Shown one piece after another: positions 1-8,989 of a stretch of 64,000 bases of DNA (the first letter of the stretch is position 1; each line of letters opens with the position of its first letter). The notes beneath the pieces were generated by a model, which was not told the DNA's origin, did not search any database, and saw only the letters and a program-made list of their open reading frames with translations. Source of the DNA: Corynebacterium sanguinis (GTDB taxonomy: Bacteria > Actinomycetota > Actinomycetes > Mycobacteriales > Mycobacteriaceae); assembly GCF_007641235.1 (NCBI RefSeq), contig NZ_CP038157.1, forward strand, positions 1,612,001-1,676,000. The letters are read 5' to 3'. The position numbers and the translations under genes are program-made.

Positions 1-111
1 TTCGTCGCCGCCGTGGAAAACGGGCCGCTGTGGGCGACCCAGTTCCATCCGGAGAAGTCCGGGGAGGCGGGCTTGGCGCTGCTGCGAAACTGGGTCCGCA
101 CCCTGCGTTAG
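1..111 (+). CDS. hisH: Imidazole glycerol phosphate synthase, glutaminase subunit (C-terminal end only)
   Basis: The window opens inside this gene, and only the last 36 residues and the TAG stop are present. The fragment carries the motif QFHPEKSG, which holds the His and Glu of the class I glutamine amidotransferase triad; the nucleophile Cys lies upstream of the window. HisH releases ammonia from glutamine and channels it to HisF. The stop is 11 bp before hisA, and the downstream his genes fix the identity within the amidotransferase class. Confidence 0.9.
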   Translation, partial: FVAAVENGPLWATQFHPEKSGEAGLALLRNWVRTLR

Positions 112-122
112 ACTTGGTCGCT

Positions 123-866
123 ATGAGTTTCACACTTCTCCCCGCCGTTGACGTCGTCAACGGCCAAGCGGTGCGCCTCGACCAGGGCGAGGCCGGAACC
201 GAAAAGAGCTACGGCTCTCCTCTCGAGGCCGCCGAGCGGTGGCGCGACGAGGGAGCGCAGTGGCTGCATTTCGTGGACCTCGACGCCGCCTTCGGTCGCG
301 GCTCCAACCACGAGCTGATGGCTGAGATCACCCGAAACCTCGGCATCGCCGTGGAGCTGACGGGGGGCATTCGTGACGACGCCTCCCTCGAACGCGCCCT
401 CGCCACCGGTGCGAAGAGGGTCAACATCGGGACCGCAGCGCTGAACAACCCGCAGTGGACGGCAGACGCGATCAAGCGCCACGGCGACGCGATTGCCATC
501 GACATCGCGGTGCGCGAGGAAGACGGCCAGTGGCGCACCAAGGGCCACGGGTGGACTTCCGACGGCGGGGACCTGTGGGAGGTCGTCGAGTTTTTCGACG
601 CCGCCGGGTGCGCGCGCTTCGTGGTCACCGACGTCAGCCGAGACGGCACGCTGACCGGGCCGAACGTGGATCTGCTGCGGGATGTGTCGGCGGCAACTGA
701 CGCTTTTGTTACGGCGAGTGGCGGGGTGTCGTCGATAAGCGATGTGCTCGAGATTGCGCAGTTCGCGCAGGAGGGGATCGACTCGGTCATCATCGGTAAG
801 GCGCTCTACGAGCACAAATTCACCCTGCGCGAGGCGCTGGATGCGCTGGGACGCAGCGAGAGCTGA
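123..866 (+). CDS. hisA: Phosphoribosyl isomerase A (HisA / PriA type)
   Basis: A 247-residue TIM barrel that isomerises ProFAR to PRFAR in histidine synthesis. The reading frame is open further upstream, but the ATG at 123 gives the canonical N-terminus [14 protein letters not shown] with catalytic Asp10 and leaves a short gap after hisH. The second catalytic Asp is in [15 protein letters not shown], and the phosphate-binding loops TGGIRD and ASGGV are intact. In many actinobacteria this protein (PriA) also does the TrpF reaction. In corynebacteria with a trpCF fusion it is usually HisA-only; which applies here cannot be read from the sequence. Confidence 0.95.
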   Translation: MSFTLLPAVDVVNGQAVRLDQGEAGTEKSYGSPLEAAERWRDEGAQWLHFVDLDAAFGRGSNHELMAEITRNLGIAVELTGGIRDDASLERALATGAKRVNIGTAALNNPQWTADAIKRHGDAIAIDIAVREEDGQWRTKGHGWTSDGGDLWEVVEFFDAAGCARFVVTDVSRDGTLTGPNVDLLRDVSAATDAFVTASGGVSSISDVLEIAQFAQEGIDSVIIGKALYEHKFTLREALDALGRSES

Positions 867-910
867 TACCGCGGCGTTTTCTTATAAGGAGTTTCGAGTA
901 AAGTAGCGAT

Positions 911-1702
911 ATGGATAGCAACGAGCACTACCTCGAGATCGCGGAGTCGGTCGTGGACGAGGCGCGCGAGCTATTCATCTCCCACCTCGGCGCGGCGCCG
1001 GCGCTTTTCAAGGCGTCCGGGGACTTCGCGACGGAGGCGGATCTCGCGATTGAAAAGCTCATGCGGTCCCGGCTGACCCGGGAGACCGGGATCCCCGTCT
1101 ACGGCGAGGAACAGGGCGGCGACCTCAACTCGTCGGCGTGCTGGGTAGTCGACCCCATCGACGGCACCTCGAACTACTCATCCGGCAACCCGAACTGTTC
1201 GATTCTGGTCTCGCTGATTCTGAACGGGCAGCCGGTGGTTGCCGTGACCGATATTCCGCTGATGAATATGCGGCTGACCGGGGTGGATGGCTCGCCGGTG
1301 TACCTCAACGGCCAGGAGCTGCCGCCGATTGGCACGGACACGACCGCCGCGTCGCAGGTCGGGGTGGGCTCGGTGCGCTCGCCCGACTCCGAGCGCTTTC
1401 CAGCGGACGTGCGCCTGAACATGATCGCGACGCTGGCCGACACCGACTTGCGGCCACGTATCTCCGGGTCGGTGGGCGTGGACTTCGCGTTCGTTGCCCA
1501 GGGCATTTATCAGGCGGCGGTGAGTTTCTCGCCGCACCTGTGGGACAATTCCGCGGGCATTTTGCTGTCGCGCTGCGCGGGTGCTGTGGTGACCGGACCG
1601 GACGGGGAGCCGTGGACGATGGACGCCGTCGGAGTGATCGCTGGCACGCGCAGAGCGCACAAGATTGCGCTGAGCACGATGCGATCCGTTTCCTCTAAGT
1701 GA
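911..1702 (+). CDS. impA: Inositol monophosphatase family phosphatase (ImpA)
   Basis: A 263-residue member of the Mg-dependent, Li-sensitive phosphomonoesterase family. Metal-binding motifs are [18 protein letters not shown] and, near the C-terminus, LWDNSAG. Corynebacteria keep an impA gene between hisA and hisF, as here. The substrate is not decided by sequence; inositol phosphate or histidinol phosphate are candidates for the family. A TAAAGT box at 899-904 lies 6 nt before the ATG, suggesting an internal leaderless promoter within the his operon. An AAGGAG at 886-891 is too far away (about 19 nt) to be a good ribosome site for this start. Confidence 0.88.
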   Translation: MDSNEHYLEIAESVVDEARELFISHLGAAPALFKASGDFATEADLAIEKLMRSRLTRETGIPVYGEEQGGDLNSSACWVVDPIDGTSNYSSGNPNCSILVSLILNGQPVVAVTDIPLMNMRLTGVDGSPVYLNGQELPPIGTDTTAASQVGVGSVRSPDSERFPADVRLNMIATLADTDLRPRISGSVGVDFAFVAQGIYQAAVSFSPHLWDNSAGILLSRCAGAVVTGPDGEPWTMDAVGVIAGTRRAHKIALSTMRSVSSK

Positions 1703-1718
1703 AAGGGCAATGTCAAAG

Positions 1719-2492
1719 ATGGGTGTCGCGATACGGGTTATTCCCTGCCTCGATGTGGATAACGGCCGCGTGGTCAAGGGGGTCAACTTTGAGAACCTGT
1801 GTGACGCGGGCGACCCCGTCGAGCTGGCCAAGCGCTACGGCGAGGAGGGCGCGGACGAGCTGACGTTCCTCGATGTCACCGCGTCGACAGCTGGCCGCGG
1901 GACCATGCTCGACGTCGTGCGGCGCACCGCGGAGCAGGTCTTCATCCCGCTCACCGTGGGTGGGGGAGTGCGCTCGGTTGACGACGTCCGGGAGCTGCTG
2001 CGCGCCGGCGCCGACAAGGTCAGCGTCAACACCGCGGCGATCGCCAACCCCGGCCTGATCCGCGAGCTTGCCGAGCGCTTCGGCGCCCAGTGCGTTGTGC
2101 TGTCCGTCGACGCGCGGTGCGTGCCGGAGGGTGGGACGCCCCAGCCCTCCGGTTTTGAAGTGACGACGCACGGTGGCACCCGCTCGGCGGGCATCGACGC
2201 GATCGAGTGGGCGCGCCGGGGCGAGGAGCTCGGAGCGGGTGAGATCCTGCTCAACTCGATGGACGGCGACGGCACCAAGGCGGGCTTTGACATCGGGCTC
2301 ATTGAGAAGGTGCGTGCGGCGGTGACCGTTCCCGTGATCGCTTCCGGAGGTGCCGGCGAGGCGGCGCATTTCCCGCCCGCTGTTTCGGCTGGTGCTGACG
2401 CGGTGCTGGCGGCGTCGATTTTCCACTTTGGCGAGGTTTCCATTTCGTCGGTGAAGGATTCGTTGCGCGCTGCTGGGCGGGATGTCCGGTGA
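1719..2492 (+). CDS. hisF: Imidazole glycerol phosphate synthase, cyclase subunit
   Basis: A TIM-barrel cyclase that uses ammonia from HisH to turn PRFAR into IGP and AICAR. The start [21 protein letters not shown] is the usual family N-terminus and gives 257 residues, the normal length. An ATG at 1710 would add three residues and lies only 2-3 nt after an AAAGGG, so it is less likely. The catalytic Asp residues are in CLDVDNG and [15 protein letters not shown], and the phosphate sites are GGGVRS and ASGGAG. The 3' end overlaps hisI by 4 bp (GTGA). Confidence 0.96.
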   Translation: MGVAIRVIPCLDVDNGRVVKGVNFENLCDAGDPVELAKRYGEEGADELTFLDVTASTAGRGTMLDVVRRTAEQVFIPLTVGGGVRSVDDVRELLRAGADKVSVNTAAIANPGLIRELAERFGAQCVVLSVDARCVPEGGTPQPSGFEVTTHGGTRSAGIDAIEWARRGEELGAGEILLNSMDGDGTKAGFDIGLIEKVRAAVTVPVIASGGAGEAAHFPPAVSAGADAVLAASIFHFGEVSISSVKDSLRAAGRDVR

Positions 2493-2842
2493 CGAACCCC
2501 GCCGAGTACACTCTCGACCCCGCGATTGCGGCGCGGCTAAAGCGCAACAGTGCAGGTCTTGTGCCCGCGATCGTTCAGGCTCACGGCACCGGGGAGGTGC
2601 TCATGATGGCCTGGATGGATGATCACGCGCTGGCCCACACCCTGGCTACGCGCCAGGGCACGTACTATTCGCGGTCGCGAGACGAATACTGGATCAAGGG
2701 TCTGACCTCGGGAAATACGCAGGAAGTAACCGGGGTGCGCCTCGACTGCGACGGGGACACCCTGCTTGTCACCGTCAAGCAGGTCGGCGGGGCGTGCCAC
2801 ACGGGGGACCGGACTTGTTTTGACGCCGACGCGTTGTTGTGA
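2489..2842 (+). CDS. hisI: Phosphoribosyl-AMP cyclohydrolase
   Basis: A 117-residue stand-alone cyclohydrolase domain, without the HisE pyrophosphohydrolase, as is usual in actinobacteria. It opens the adenine ring of PR-AMP. Visible motifs are MMAWMD near residue 38, [11 protein letters not shown] and the metal-binding DCDGDTLL followed by a Cys-containing [12 protein letters not shown]. The GTG start overlaps the hisF stop in a GTGA, so translation is probably coupled. It is the last his gene here; the repeat array at 2861 follows directly. Confidence 0.95.
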   Translation: MTNPAEYTLDPAIAARLKRNSAGLVPAIVQAHGTGEVLMMAWMDDHALAHTLATRQGTYYSRSRDEYWIKGLTSGNTQEVTGVRLDCDGDTLLVTVKQVGGACHTGDRTCFDADALL

Positions 2843-2860
2843 GGTGCGTTGTGGGTCTCG

Positions 2861-3130
2861 TTGAGGTCCAGTTGCTATACCTCAGCGGTTTTCGTGTCAC
2901 ATGCGTAACAGGTGACCTGGGCTTTTGTGTGGGGCGGTGCGCTCAGGTCTAGTAGCTATACTTCAGCGGTGTGGGTGCCACACGCGTCACAGGTGTGCTG
3001 GGCTTTTGTGTGGAGCGGTGCGTTGAGGTCTAGTGGCCATACCCCAACGGTGTAGGTGCCACATGTGTAACAGGTGACCTGCGCTTTTCCGCAGCGCCAG
3101 GTGCTGAGGTCTAGCTCCTATACCTCAGCA
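2861..3130. repeat. 81-bp tandem repeat array, about 3.3 copies
   Basis: Three full units start at 2861, 2942 and 3023 and a partial one at 3104. The landmark AGGTC recurs at 2864, 2945, 3026 and 3107, an exact 81-bp period. Each unit begins with an inverted repeat of the form TGAGGT-(11 nt)-ACCTCA and later contains a GTCAC/GTGAC-like motif. The array fills the gap between hisI and the convergent small membrane gene. No reading frame or family is recognised in it. Confidence 0.85.
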
Positions 3131-3137
3131 ACAAAAC

Positions 3138-3359
3138 CTAACCCGCCTTAAACGAGTACCGACCCGTCAAGCCGTTGTAAATAATTACGGAGTAGCTCTG
3201 CCCTGCGGCTTCCGCGCCATCCACCAAAGTCTTGAGCTCCTGCGCGTTGAAGTAGCGGCTCAGCCCCAGATACAGCAGCAGCAGAAGGAACATCCCCACT
3301 GCAAGAATTGCTCCGACCACTGCCCACGTCGATGGAGTGGACCTGTCTACCTCTGTCAT
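3138..3359 (-). CDS. Small single-pass membrane protein of unknown function
   Basis: About 73 residues from the ATG at 3359, which has AAGGGAG about 12 nt upstream. A TTG at 3398 could extend it by 13 residues but has no good ribosome site. A short polar N-terminus is followed by one hydrophobic segment (WAVVGAILAVGMFLLLLLYL) and a polar C-terminal part with a Tyr-rich ending. It converges on the end of the 81-bp array. No family is recognised. It is a plausible real gene because of the clean membrane segment and start site. Confidence 0.55.
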   Translation of the reverse strand: MTEVDRSTPSTWAVVGAILAVGMFLLLLLYLGLSRYFNAQELKTLVDGAEAAGQSYSVIIYNGLTGRYSFKAG

Positions 3360-3498
3360 TTGAATCAGAAACTCCCTTCCAACGGCCCCGCCACTCAACC
3401 GGCGGGCCTTACTCGCACGCTATCAAAGCGCGCTCAACCTCGTAAGCCCAACAAACCTGCACACATCACCTCCCGGCCCCTGCTCTAGGATCAAGCAC

Positions 3499-4179
3499 AT
3501 GGCACAGCAAACAGCGGATAGGGGCGCCTCGCGCATTGGCGCAGCCGGCATCGGCGTGGGCGGGATCATCGTGGCGGCGTTTAGCCGCGCGCCGTGGATG
3601 CAGGTCAGCTACTTCGATGACCGCGTCGGCGGCGGGGTCCGCGCGCTGTCGGGGGCGCAGTGGTCCACCGAAGCCTCGGCGGTTGCGCTTCTTCTGCTGG
3701 CCGCTGCAGTCGCCGCGCTTGCTTTACGACGCCTCCCCCGACGCATCATCGGCGCAATCGCGGCCGTCGCCGCCGTGGGCGCGGCACTATCTCCGCTGAA
3801 CCTCCTTGTTTCCGGCGCGGACCCCGAGCGGGTGCGCGCCCTGCTTACCGCCGGCGCCGAGGAGGCGCAGGCGCGCGAGGGCACGATCTCTGCCATGGCG
3901 GAGATAACCTCCATCCAGGTCAACCCCGCCTACCTGGTGTTGACGCTGCTCGGTTTTCTGCTCGCCGCGGCGGGCGGGGCGGTGGTGGCGGCGCGCCCCG
4001 GTGTGGATTCCGCGAAGCTGAACAAGTACGAAACCGAGGCGGTGCGCAGGCAGAAGATCGGTTCCGATCTCGAGGAGAACCCGGATTCGGGCAGGGTGTT
4101 GTGGGATGCGTTGGACGCGGACATCGACCCGACGGATCCGGCCGGTGGTGTTGGGGAGGGCGTCGATAAGCGGCGCTAG
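3499..4179 (+). CDS. Trp-operon-associated membrane protein, TIGR02234 family
   Basis: A 226-residue protein with four predicted membrane segments and a charged C-terminal tail rich in Glu and Asp. The family is typical of actinobacteria and sits between his and trp genes, as here; its biochemical role is not established. TAGGAT at 3486-3491 lies 7 nt before the ATG, so the transcript is probably leaderless. The trpC-like gene follows after 67 bp. Confidence 0.8.
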   Translation: MAQQTADRGASRIGAAGIGVGGIIVAAFSRAPWMQVSYFDDRVGGGVRALSGAQWSTEASAVALLLLAAAVAALALRRLPRRIIGAIAAVAAVGAALSPLNLLVSGADPERVRALLTAGAEEAQAREGTISAMAEITSIQVNPAYLVLTLLGFLLAAAGGAVVAARPGVDSAKLNKYETEAVRRQKIGSDLEENPDSGRVLWDALDADIDPTDPAGGVGEGVDKRR

Positions 4180-4246
4180 CGTGCGCCCGATTTTTTGTCG
4201 GCGCGCTTGGGCGGTTACCCTTATGCGCAGCGGAAGGGAGACGGTT

Positions 4247-5074
4247 ATGCATACGGCAAAAGTCGCGAACGGCGTTGTCGCCGCCGTGTTGCGTGACGTC
4301 GAAAAGCGTGAAGCCGTCGTCCCTTTTCAAGACATCAAGGCGCGCTCGCGGGAGATGGAGCCGACCCGTGATGTGCGCGCCGCGCTGTTGCGCCACGGTT
4401 GCGGGGTGATCGTCGAGATCAAGCGCAACTCGCCCGTCTTCGGCCCGACGGCCCCGTTCGCCCAGAGCGAAACCCCGGTCGAGGACGTGGCCCGCGCGAT
4501 CGAGGCCGGCGGCGCGCATCTTATCGCCTGCCAGACCGAGCGGCTGCGTTTCGACGGCTCCCTGACCGACATGGCGAACGCCCGCGACGCCGTGGACCTT
4601 CCCATGGTGTGCCGCGATGTGATCGTCGACCCGTACCAGATCCACGAGGCCCGCTGTTTTGGCGCCGACATGATCCCCTTACAGGTAGGCATCCTCGACC
4701 AAAACCGGCTCGAGGCGCTGATAGACCGCGCGGAGTCCTTAGGCATGGTGGTGATGGCGGAAGTACGCACCGGCGAGGAGGCCGACCGGGCGCTGTGCGC
4801 CGGCGCCACCGTCATCGCCGTGAACTCCTGGACCTTCGATACCAACTCCCTCAACCCCGCTGCTTTCGCTGAGATTGCACCGGGGTTGCCGTCTGCTGTG
4901 ATCAAGATCAGCCTCGGCGGGGTGCGCACCGCCCGCGATCTCATCGACGCCGCCTCTTCCGGCGCCGACGCCGTCTTGGCTGCTGAGGCTGTGATGAGCT
5001 CCGACGATGTCACCGCAGCGACGCGCCGGCTCGCGGCAGCGGGCCAGCACCCGGCCTGCCCCTCGCGCAGCTAA
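4247..5074 (+). CDS. Divergent indole-3-glycerol phosphate synthase paralogue (TrpC-like)
   Basis: A 275-residue TIM barrel of the TrpC family. GGAAGGGAG at 4232-4240 supports the ATG at 4247. The first active-site motif is intact (VEIKRNSP, Glu57 and Lys59), as are Glu172 (MAEVR) and Asn193. Other family-invariant positions differ: the Lys of the KDF motif is Arg123 (CRDVIVD), the Arg of NNR is Trp195, and the Glu-Ser of ESGI are Leu223-Gly224 (LGGV). This suggests altered or lost synthase activity. In mycobacteria the equivalent place holds trpC-trpB-trpA before lgt; trpBA are absent here. Confidence 0.75.
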   Translation: MHTAKVANGVVAAVLRDVEKREAVVPFQDIKARSREMEPTRDVRAALLRHGCGVIVEIKRNSPVFGPTAPFAQSETPVEDVARAIEAGGAHLIACQTERLRFDGSLTDMANARDAVDLPMVCRDVIVDPYQIHEARCFGADMIPLQVGILDQNRLEALIDRAESLGMVVMAEVRTGEEADRALCAGATVIAVNSWTFDTNSLNPAAFAEIAPGLPSAVIKISLGGVRTARDLIDAASSGADAVLAAEAVMSSDDVTAATRRLAAAGQHPACPSRS

Positions 5075-5117
5075 CCGCGTTTCCGTTTCCCCTTTGGCCA
5101 CCGAGTCGGGCACACTA

Positions 5118-6089
5118 ATGGGCGTGGAAACCATGATCCTGGCCAACATCCCTTCGCCGCCGCAGGGCGTCTGGCACATCGGGCCTGTGCCCATCCGTGC
5201 CTACTCGCTGTGCATCATCACCGGCATCATCATCGCCCTGTGGCTGACGCTGAAGCGCTACAAGGCGAGGGGCGGGGACCCGGACGTGGTGTGGGACGCG
5301 GCGATCGTCGCAATCCCAGCCGGAATTATCGGCGGGCGCCTCTATCACGTGATCACGGACTACGACAAGTACTTCGGCCCGGGGCGCGATCCGTGGCAGG
5401 CGTTCAACGTCGCCGGCGGCGGCCTGGGCATCCTCGGCGCGGTGGCGTTGGGCACGCTCGCGGTGTGGGCGCTGTTTCGCTACAAGAAGGTCCCGCTCGC
5501 GCCGTTTGCCGACGCGGTCGCGCCGACGATCATTCTCGCGCAGGCCATTGGCAGGCTCGGCAACTGGTTCAACCAGGAGCTTTACGGCCGGCCGACGGAC
5601 GTGCCGTGGGCGCTGGACATTTACTACCGCGTGGACGAGGCCGGTAACTACGCCCCGCTGACCGGCCGCTCCACCGGCGAGATCGTGGCCAGCGTGCACC
5701 CCACGTTCCTCTACGAGCTGGTGTGGAACCTCGCCGTGTTCGCCTTCCTGCTCTGGGCCGAGCGGGCCTGGCGCCTCGGCCACGGCCGCGTGTTCGCCTT
5801 CTACCTGGCCGGCTACGCCCTGGGGCGCTTTTTCGTCGAGCTCATGCGTGCCGACGAGGCCAACCTCATCCTGGGGCTACGCGTGAACACGTGGGTGTCC
5901 GGAATCCTCTTCGTCGTCGCGCTGATTATCTTCCTGCGGCTGCCGCGGGGGCAGGAAACGCCCGACGAGGTTGACCCCCGCAACGACCGGGAGGGAGAGC
6001 CGGCCAGCGCCGATTCCGACTCAGCGAACCTGCCCGCGACGCGGTACGGTGGGGAAGCGCACGACGGCTCTAAGCCGCGCACTTATTGA
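5118..6089 (+). CDS. lgt: Prolipoprotein diacylglyceryl transferase
   Basis: A 323-residue polytopic membrane enzyme that moves diacylglycerol from phosphatidylglycerol to the lipobox Cys of prolipoproteins. Hallmarks are [19 protein letters not shown] at the N-terminus, [11 protein letters not shown], and the Lgt signature [15 protein letters not shown] with its invariant Arg and Asn. A second catalytic segment is [12 protein letters not shown] charged tail of about 45 residues follows the last membrane segment. The start could also be ATG 5133; neither has a strong ribosome site. Lgt followed by pyk is conserved in corynebacteria. Confidence 0.93.
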   Translation: MGVETMILANIPSPPQGVWHIGPVPIRAYSLCIITGIIIALWLTLKRYKARGGDPDVVWDAAIVAIPAGIIGGRLYHVITDYDKYFGPGRDPWQAFNVAGGGLGILGAVALGTLAVWALFRYKKVPLAPFADAVAPTIILAQAIGRLGNWFNQELYGRPTDVPWALDIYYRVDEAGNYAPLTGRSTGEIVASVHPTFLYELVWNLAVFAFLLWAERAWRLGHGRVFAFYLAGYALGRFFVELMRADEANLILGLRVNTWVSGILFVVALIIFLRLPRGQETPDEVDPRNDREGEPASADSDSANLPATRYGGEAHDGSKPRTY

Positions 6090-6114
6090 ACCTCGAGCGA
6101 AGCTGGTGCACGAA

Positions 6115-7536
6115 GTGGATAGAAGAACCAAAATTGTTTGTACGCTTGGCCCAGCCGTGGCCAGCAAGGAAGCTATCGTCGGTCTTGTCCGTGATGGAAT
6201 GAACGTCGCTCGCCTCAACTTCTCCCACGGCGACCACGCGGACCACGAACGCAACTACCGGTGGGTGCGCGAGGCCACCGACGAAACCGGCCACGCGGTC
6301 GGGATCCTCGCCGATTTACAGGGCCCGAAGATCCGCCTCGGCCGCTTCGAGGAGGGCTCCACGCAGTGGGATACCGGAGAAGAAGTCCGCATCACCGTTG
6401 AGGACGTCGTGGGCACACACGACCGCGTCTCCACCACGTACAAGCAGCTCGCGGAGGACGCGAAGCCGGGCGATCGCCTGCTTGTCGACGACGGCAAGGT
6501 CGCACTCGTGGTCACCGAGGTCGATGGCAACGACGTCGTCGCCCGCGTCACCGAGGGCGGGCCGGTGTCCAACAACAAGGGTGTGTCCCTTCCGGGGATG
6601 AACATCTCCGTCCCGGCGCTGAGCGAGAAAGACATCGACGATCTCAAGTTCGCGCTCAACCTGGGCGTCGATTTCATCGCGCTGTCGTTCGTGCGTTCGC
6701 CGTCCGATGTCGACCTCGTGCACGAGGTGATGGACGAGGTGGGTCGTCGCGTGCCGGTGATTGCGAAACTGGAAAAGCCCGAGGCTGTCGACGCGCTCGA
6801 GTCCATCATTCTGGCGTTTGACGCGGTGATGGTGGCGCGCGGCGACTTGGGCGTGGAGATCCCGCTCGAGCAGGTGCCGCTCGTGCAAAAGCGCGTAATC
6901 CAGATCGCGCGCGAGAACGCGAAGCCGGTGATCGTCGCTACGCAGATGCTCGACTCGATGATTGAGAATTCCCGCCCGACTCGCGCGGAGGCCTCCGACG
7001 TGGCGAACGCCGTGCTCGATGGGGCAGATGCGGTGATGCTGTCCGGCGAGACCTCCGTCGGTGTTGACCCGCACAACGTCGTGCGCACGATGAGCCGCAT
7101 CGTGCGGGTAGCGGAGTCGATGGGCACCGTCCCACCGCTCAACCACATCCCGCGCACCAAGCGCGGCGTGATCGCGTACTCCGCGCACGACATCGCAACG
7201 CGCCTGAACGCGCGCGCGATCGTGACGTTTACCAAGTCCGGCGACACCGCGCGCCGCGTCGCTCGCCTGCACCCGGACCACCCGTTGCTGGTATTCACCC
7301 CGGTGCAGCAGGTGCGCTCGCAGTTGGCGCTGACGTGGGGCGCGGAGACCTTCTTGTGCCCGCAGACCAACGGCACTGATGAGATGGTCCGGTTGGTCGA
7401 CGAGTACCTGCTCAGCATCGGAACCTACAGCAAGGGCGACACGATGGTGATCGTCGCCGGCACCCCGCCCGGAGTCAGTGGCACGACGAACACGATCCAC
7501 GTCCACCAACTGGGCGAGGACACGCGCAACCCGTAG
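6115..7536 (+). CDS. pyk: Pyruvate kinase
   Basis: A 473-residue glycolytic enzyme converting PEP and ADP to pyruvate and ATP. The chosen GTG gives the family start VDRRTKIVCTLGPA; a GTG at 6106 is an alternative. Motifs include RLNFSHGDH, DLQGPKIRLG, the catalytic stretch VIAKLEKPEAV, the metal-binding VMVARGDLGVEIP and the signature MLDSMIENSRPTRAEASDVANAVLDG. The C-terminal allosteric domain is complete. A bidirectional-looking hairpin follows the stop and separates it from the convergent dehydrogenase gene. Confidence 0.97.
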   Translation: MDRRTKIVCTLGPAVASKEAIVGLVRDGMNVARLNFSHGDHADHERNYRWVREATDETGHAVGILADLQGPKIRLGRFEEGSTQWDTGEEVRITVEDVVGTHDRVSTTYKQLAEDAKPGDRLLVDDGKVALVVTEVDGNDVVARVTEGGPVSNNKGVSLPGMNISVPALSEKDIDDLKFALNLGVDFIALSFVRSPSDVDLVHEVMDEVGRRVPVIAKLEKPEAVDALESIILAFDAVMVARGDLGVEIPLEQVPLVQKRVIQIARENAKPVIVATQMLDSMIENSRPTRAEASDVANAVLDGADAVMLSGETSVGVDPHNVVRTMSRIVRVAESMGTVPPLNHIPRTKRGVIAYSAHDIATRLNARAIVTFTKSGDTARRVARLHPDHPLLVFTPVQQVRSQLALTWGAETFLCPQTNGTDEMVRLVDEYLLSIGTYSKGDTMVIVAGTPPGVSGTTNTIHVHQLGEDTRNP

Positions 7537-7561
7537 CGGGCGATTGCGCACCATAAACAAA

Positions 7562-7590
7562 GTTCCCGGCACCCATCAGGGGCCGGGAAC
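7562..7590. terminator. Hairpin terminator between pyk and the alcohol dehydrogenase gene
   Basis: Perfect 9-bp stem GTTCCCGGC (7562-7570) and GCCGGGAAC (7582-7590) with an 11-nt loop. It lies between two convergent genes, so it may serve both strands. The T-run is weak on the plus side. Confidence 0.75.
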
Positions 7591-7612
7591 TATTCACGTC
7601 GGATGAAGGGCG

Positions 7613-8794
7613 TTATCCAGCGACGGGGTCGAGGACGACCTTGATGCAGTTGTCCTCCTTGTCGCGGAACTTCTTGTACGCCTCTGGAGCTTCGGACAGC
7701 GGCACGCGGTGGGTTACTAGGTCATCGACACCGAGCGGATCGGAAGGATCCTCGACCAGCGGCATGAGGTCGGAGATCCACTTCTTCACGTTGCACTGGC
7801 CCATGCGCATCTGAATCTGCTTATCAAAAAGGGTCAGCAGTGGCATCGGGCTGGCCGCGCCGCCGTAGACTCCGCTGATGGAAATCGTGCCACCGCGGCG
7901 GACGAGGTCGATGGCCTCGTGCAAAGCGCTGAGGCGATCGACTCCTGCGGTCTCCATGACCTTCTGCGCCGCGGCGTCCGGAAGGAAACCGGCGGCGGTC
8001 TGAATGGCACCGCCGACGGGTGATCCGTGTGCCTCCATCCCCACGGCATCAAGCACCGCATCGGGGCCGCGGCCGTCGGTCATGTCTCGCAGCTCGGCGA
8101 CAGTCTCATCACCGCCGGCGAATACCTCGATGCCGTGGCGTGCGGCCATCTCGCGGCGCTCCGCGACGGGGTCAATTCCGAACACGCGCGCACCCATGTG
8201 GCGTGCCATGCGAGCTGCCATCTGGCCGATCGGGCCAAGGCCGTACACGGCGATGGTGTCGCCCTCGCCCACGTCGGCGTACTTAACGCCCTGCCACGCG
8301 GTCGGCAGCACGTCGCTGAGGAACACGTAGCGGTGATCCTCAAGTTCGTTGCCCACCTTGATGGCGCCGAAGTCGGCGTGCGGCACGCGCAGGTATTGGG
8401 CCTGGCCGCCGGGGACGGAACCGTAAAGCTCGGAGAAGCCGAGCAGGGAGGCGCCGGAGCCCTTCTCGGTGACCTGGGTGGTTTCGCACTGGGAGTACAG
8501 GCTGTGGTCACACATCCAGCAGTGACCGCAGGAGATGTTAAACGGCACGACGATGCGGTCGCCGACTTTCAGGCCGGACGCGGAGCCGGCCTCGACGACG
8601 CGGCCCATCGGCTCGTGGCCCATGATGTCGCCCTCGTTCATGTACGGGGCCAAAACGGAGATGAGGTGGAGGTCGGAGCCGCATACGCCGCTCGAGGTGA
8701 CCTCAATTATCGCGTCAGTGGGTTTCTCAATCGTGGGGTCGTCGACTGTTTCAACTGAGACTTTACCGGCCCCTTGCCACGTCAGTGCTTTCAT
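7613..8794 (-). CDS. Zinc-dependent alcohol dehydrogenase, medium-chain family
   Basis: A 393-residue MDR-family dehydrogenase resembling glutathione-independent formaldehyde dehydrogenases. The catalytic zinc site has Cys in GVCGSDLH and His-Glu in GHEPMGRV. The structural zinc site is a C-x2-C-x2-C-x7-C cluster (CGHCWMC then QC). The NAD-binding loop is YGLGPIGQMA, followed by GIDPVAERR. AGAGG lies about 9 nt before the ATG. The natural substrate is not decided by sequence. It is transcribed alone, with about 195 bp of AT-richer DNA upstream. Confidence 0.88.
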   Translation of the reverse strand: MKALTWQGAGKVSVETVDDPTIEKPTDAIIEVTSSGVCGSDLHLISVLAPYMNEGDIMGHEPMGRVVEAGSASGLKVGDRIVVPFNISCGHCWMCDHSLYSQCETTQVTEKGSGASLLGFSELYGSVPGGQAQYLRVPHADFGAIKVGNELEDHRYVFLSDVLPTAWQGVKYADVGEGDTIAVYGLGPIGQMAARMARHMGARVFGIDPVAERREMAARHGIEVFAGGDETVAELRDMTDGRGPDAVLDAVGMEAHGSPVGGAIQTAAGFLPDAAAQKVMETAGVDRLSALHEAIDLVRRGGTISISGVYGGAASPMPLLTLFDKQIQMRMGQCNVKKWISDLMPLVEDPSDPLGVDDLVTHRVPLSEAPEAYKKFRDKEDNCIKVVLDPVAG

Positions 8795-8886
8795 GTGTTA
8801 ATCCTCTCGTCGTTTGCGGAGCACGAGGTCGGCGCGCTCACTGGGTACGTGAATCACGATACGCCTCATGTGCGTGACGTGTCAGT

Positions 8887-8897
8887 AATCATTTTCA
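8887..8897 (-). promoter_or_regulatory. Possible Zur/Fur-like half site upstream of the zinc alcohol dehydrogenase
   Basis: Read on the minus strand, the segment TTGAAAATGATTACTGA has one good half of the actinobacterial Zur consensus (TGAAAATNATTTTCA); the other half is poor. It lies about 100 bp before the dehydrogenase start. A Zn-enzyme gene of this type is reported as Zur-controlled in C. diphtheriae, which motivated the search. Confidence 0.3.
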
Positions 8898-8989
8898 ATT
8901 AGGGGGACTAAACGCACTGGCTGAGGTATTTTCGCATTTCAGCGGTCCCTTTAAAGTTTCAAGAAATTTTGGCTAAGCGTCGGTACATG

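Noticed and set aside
4106..4246. Longer TrpC-like start upstream of 4247
   Set aside because: It overlaps the TIGR02234 gene and lacks a ribosome site; GGAAGGGAG sits just before 4247.
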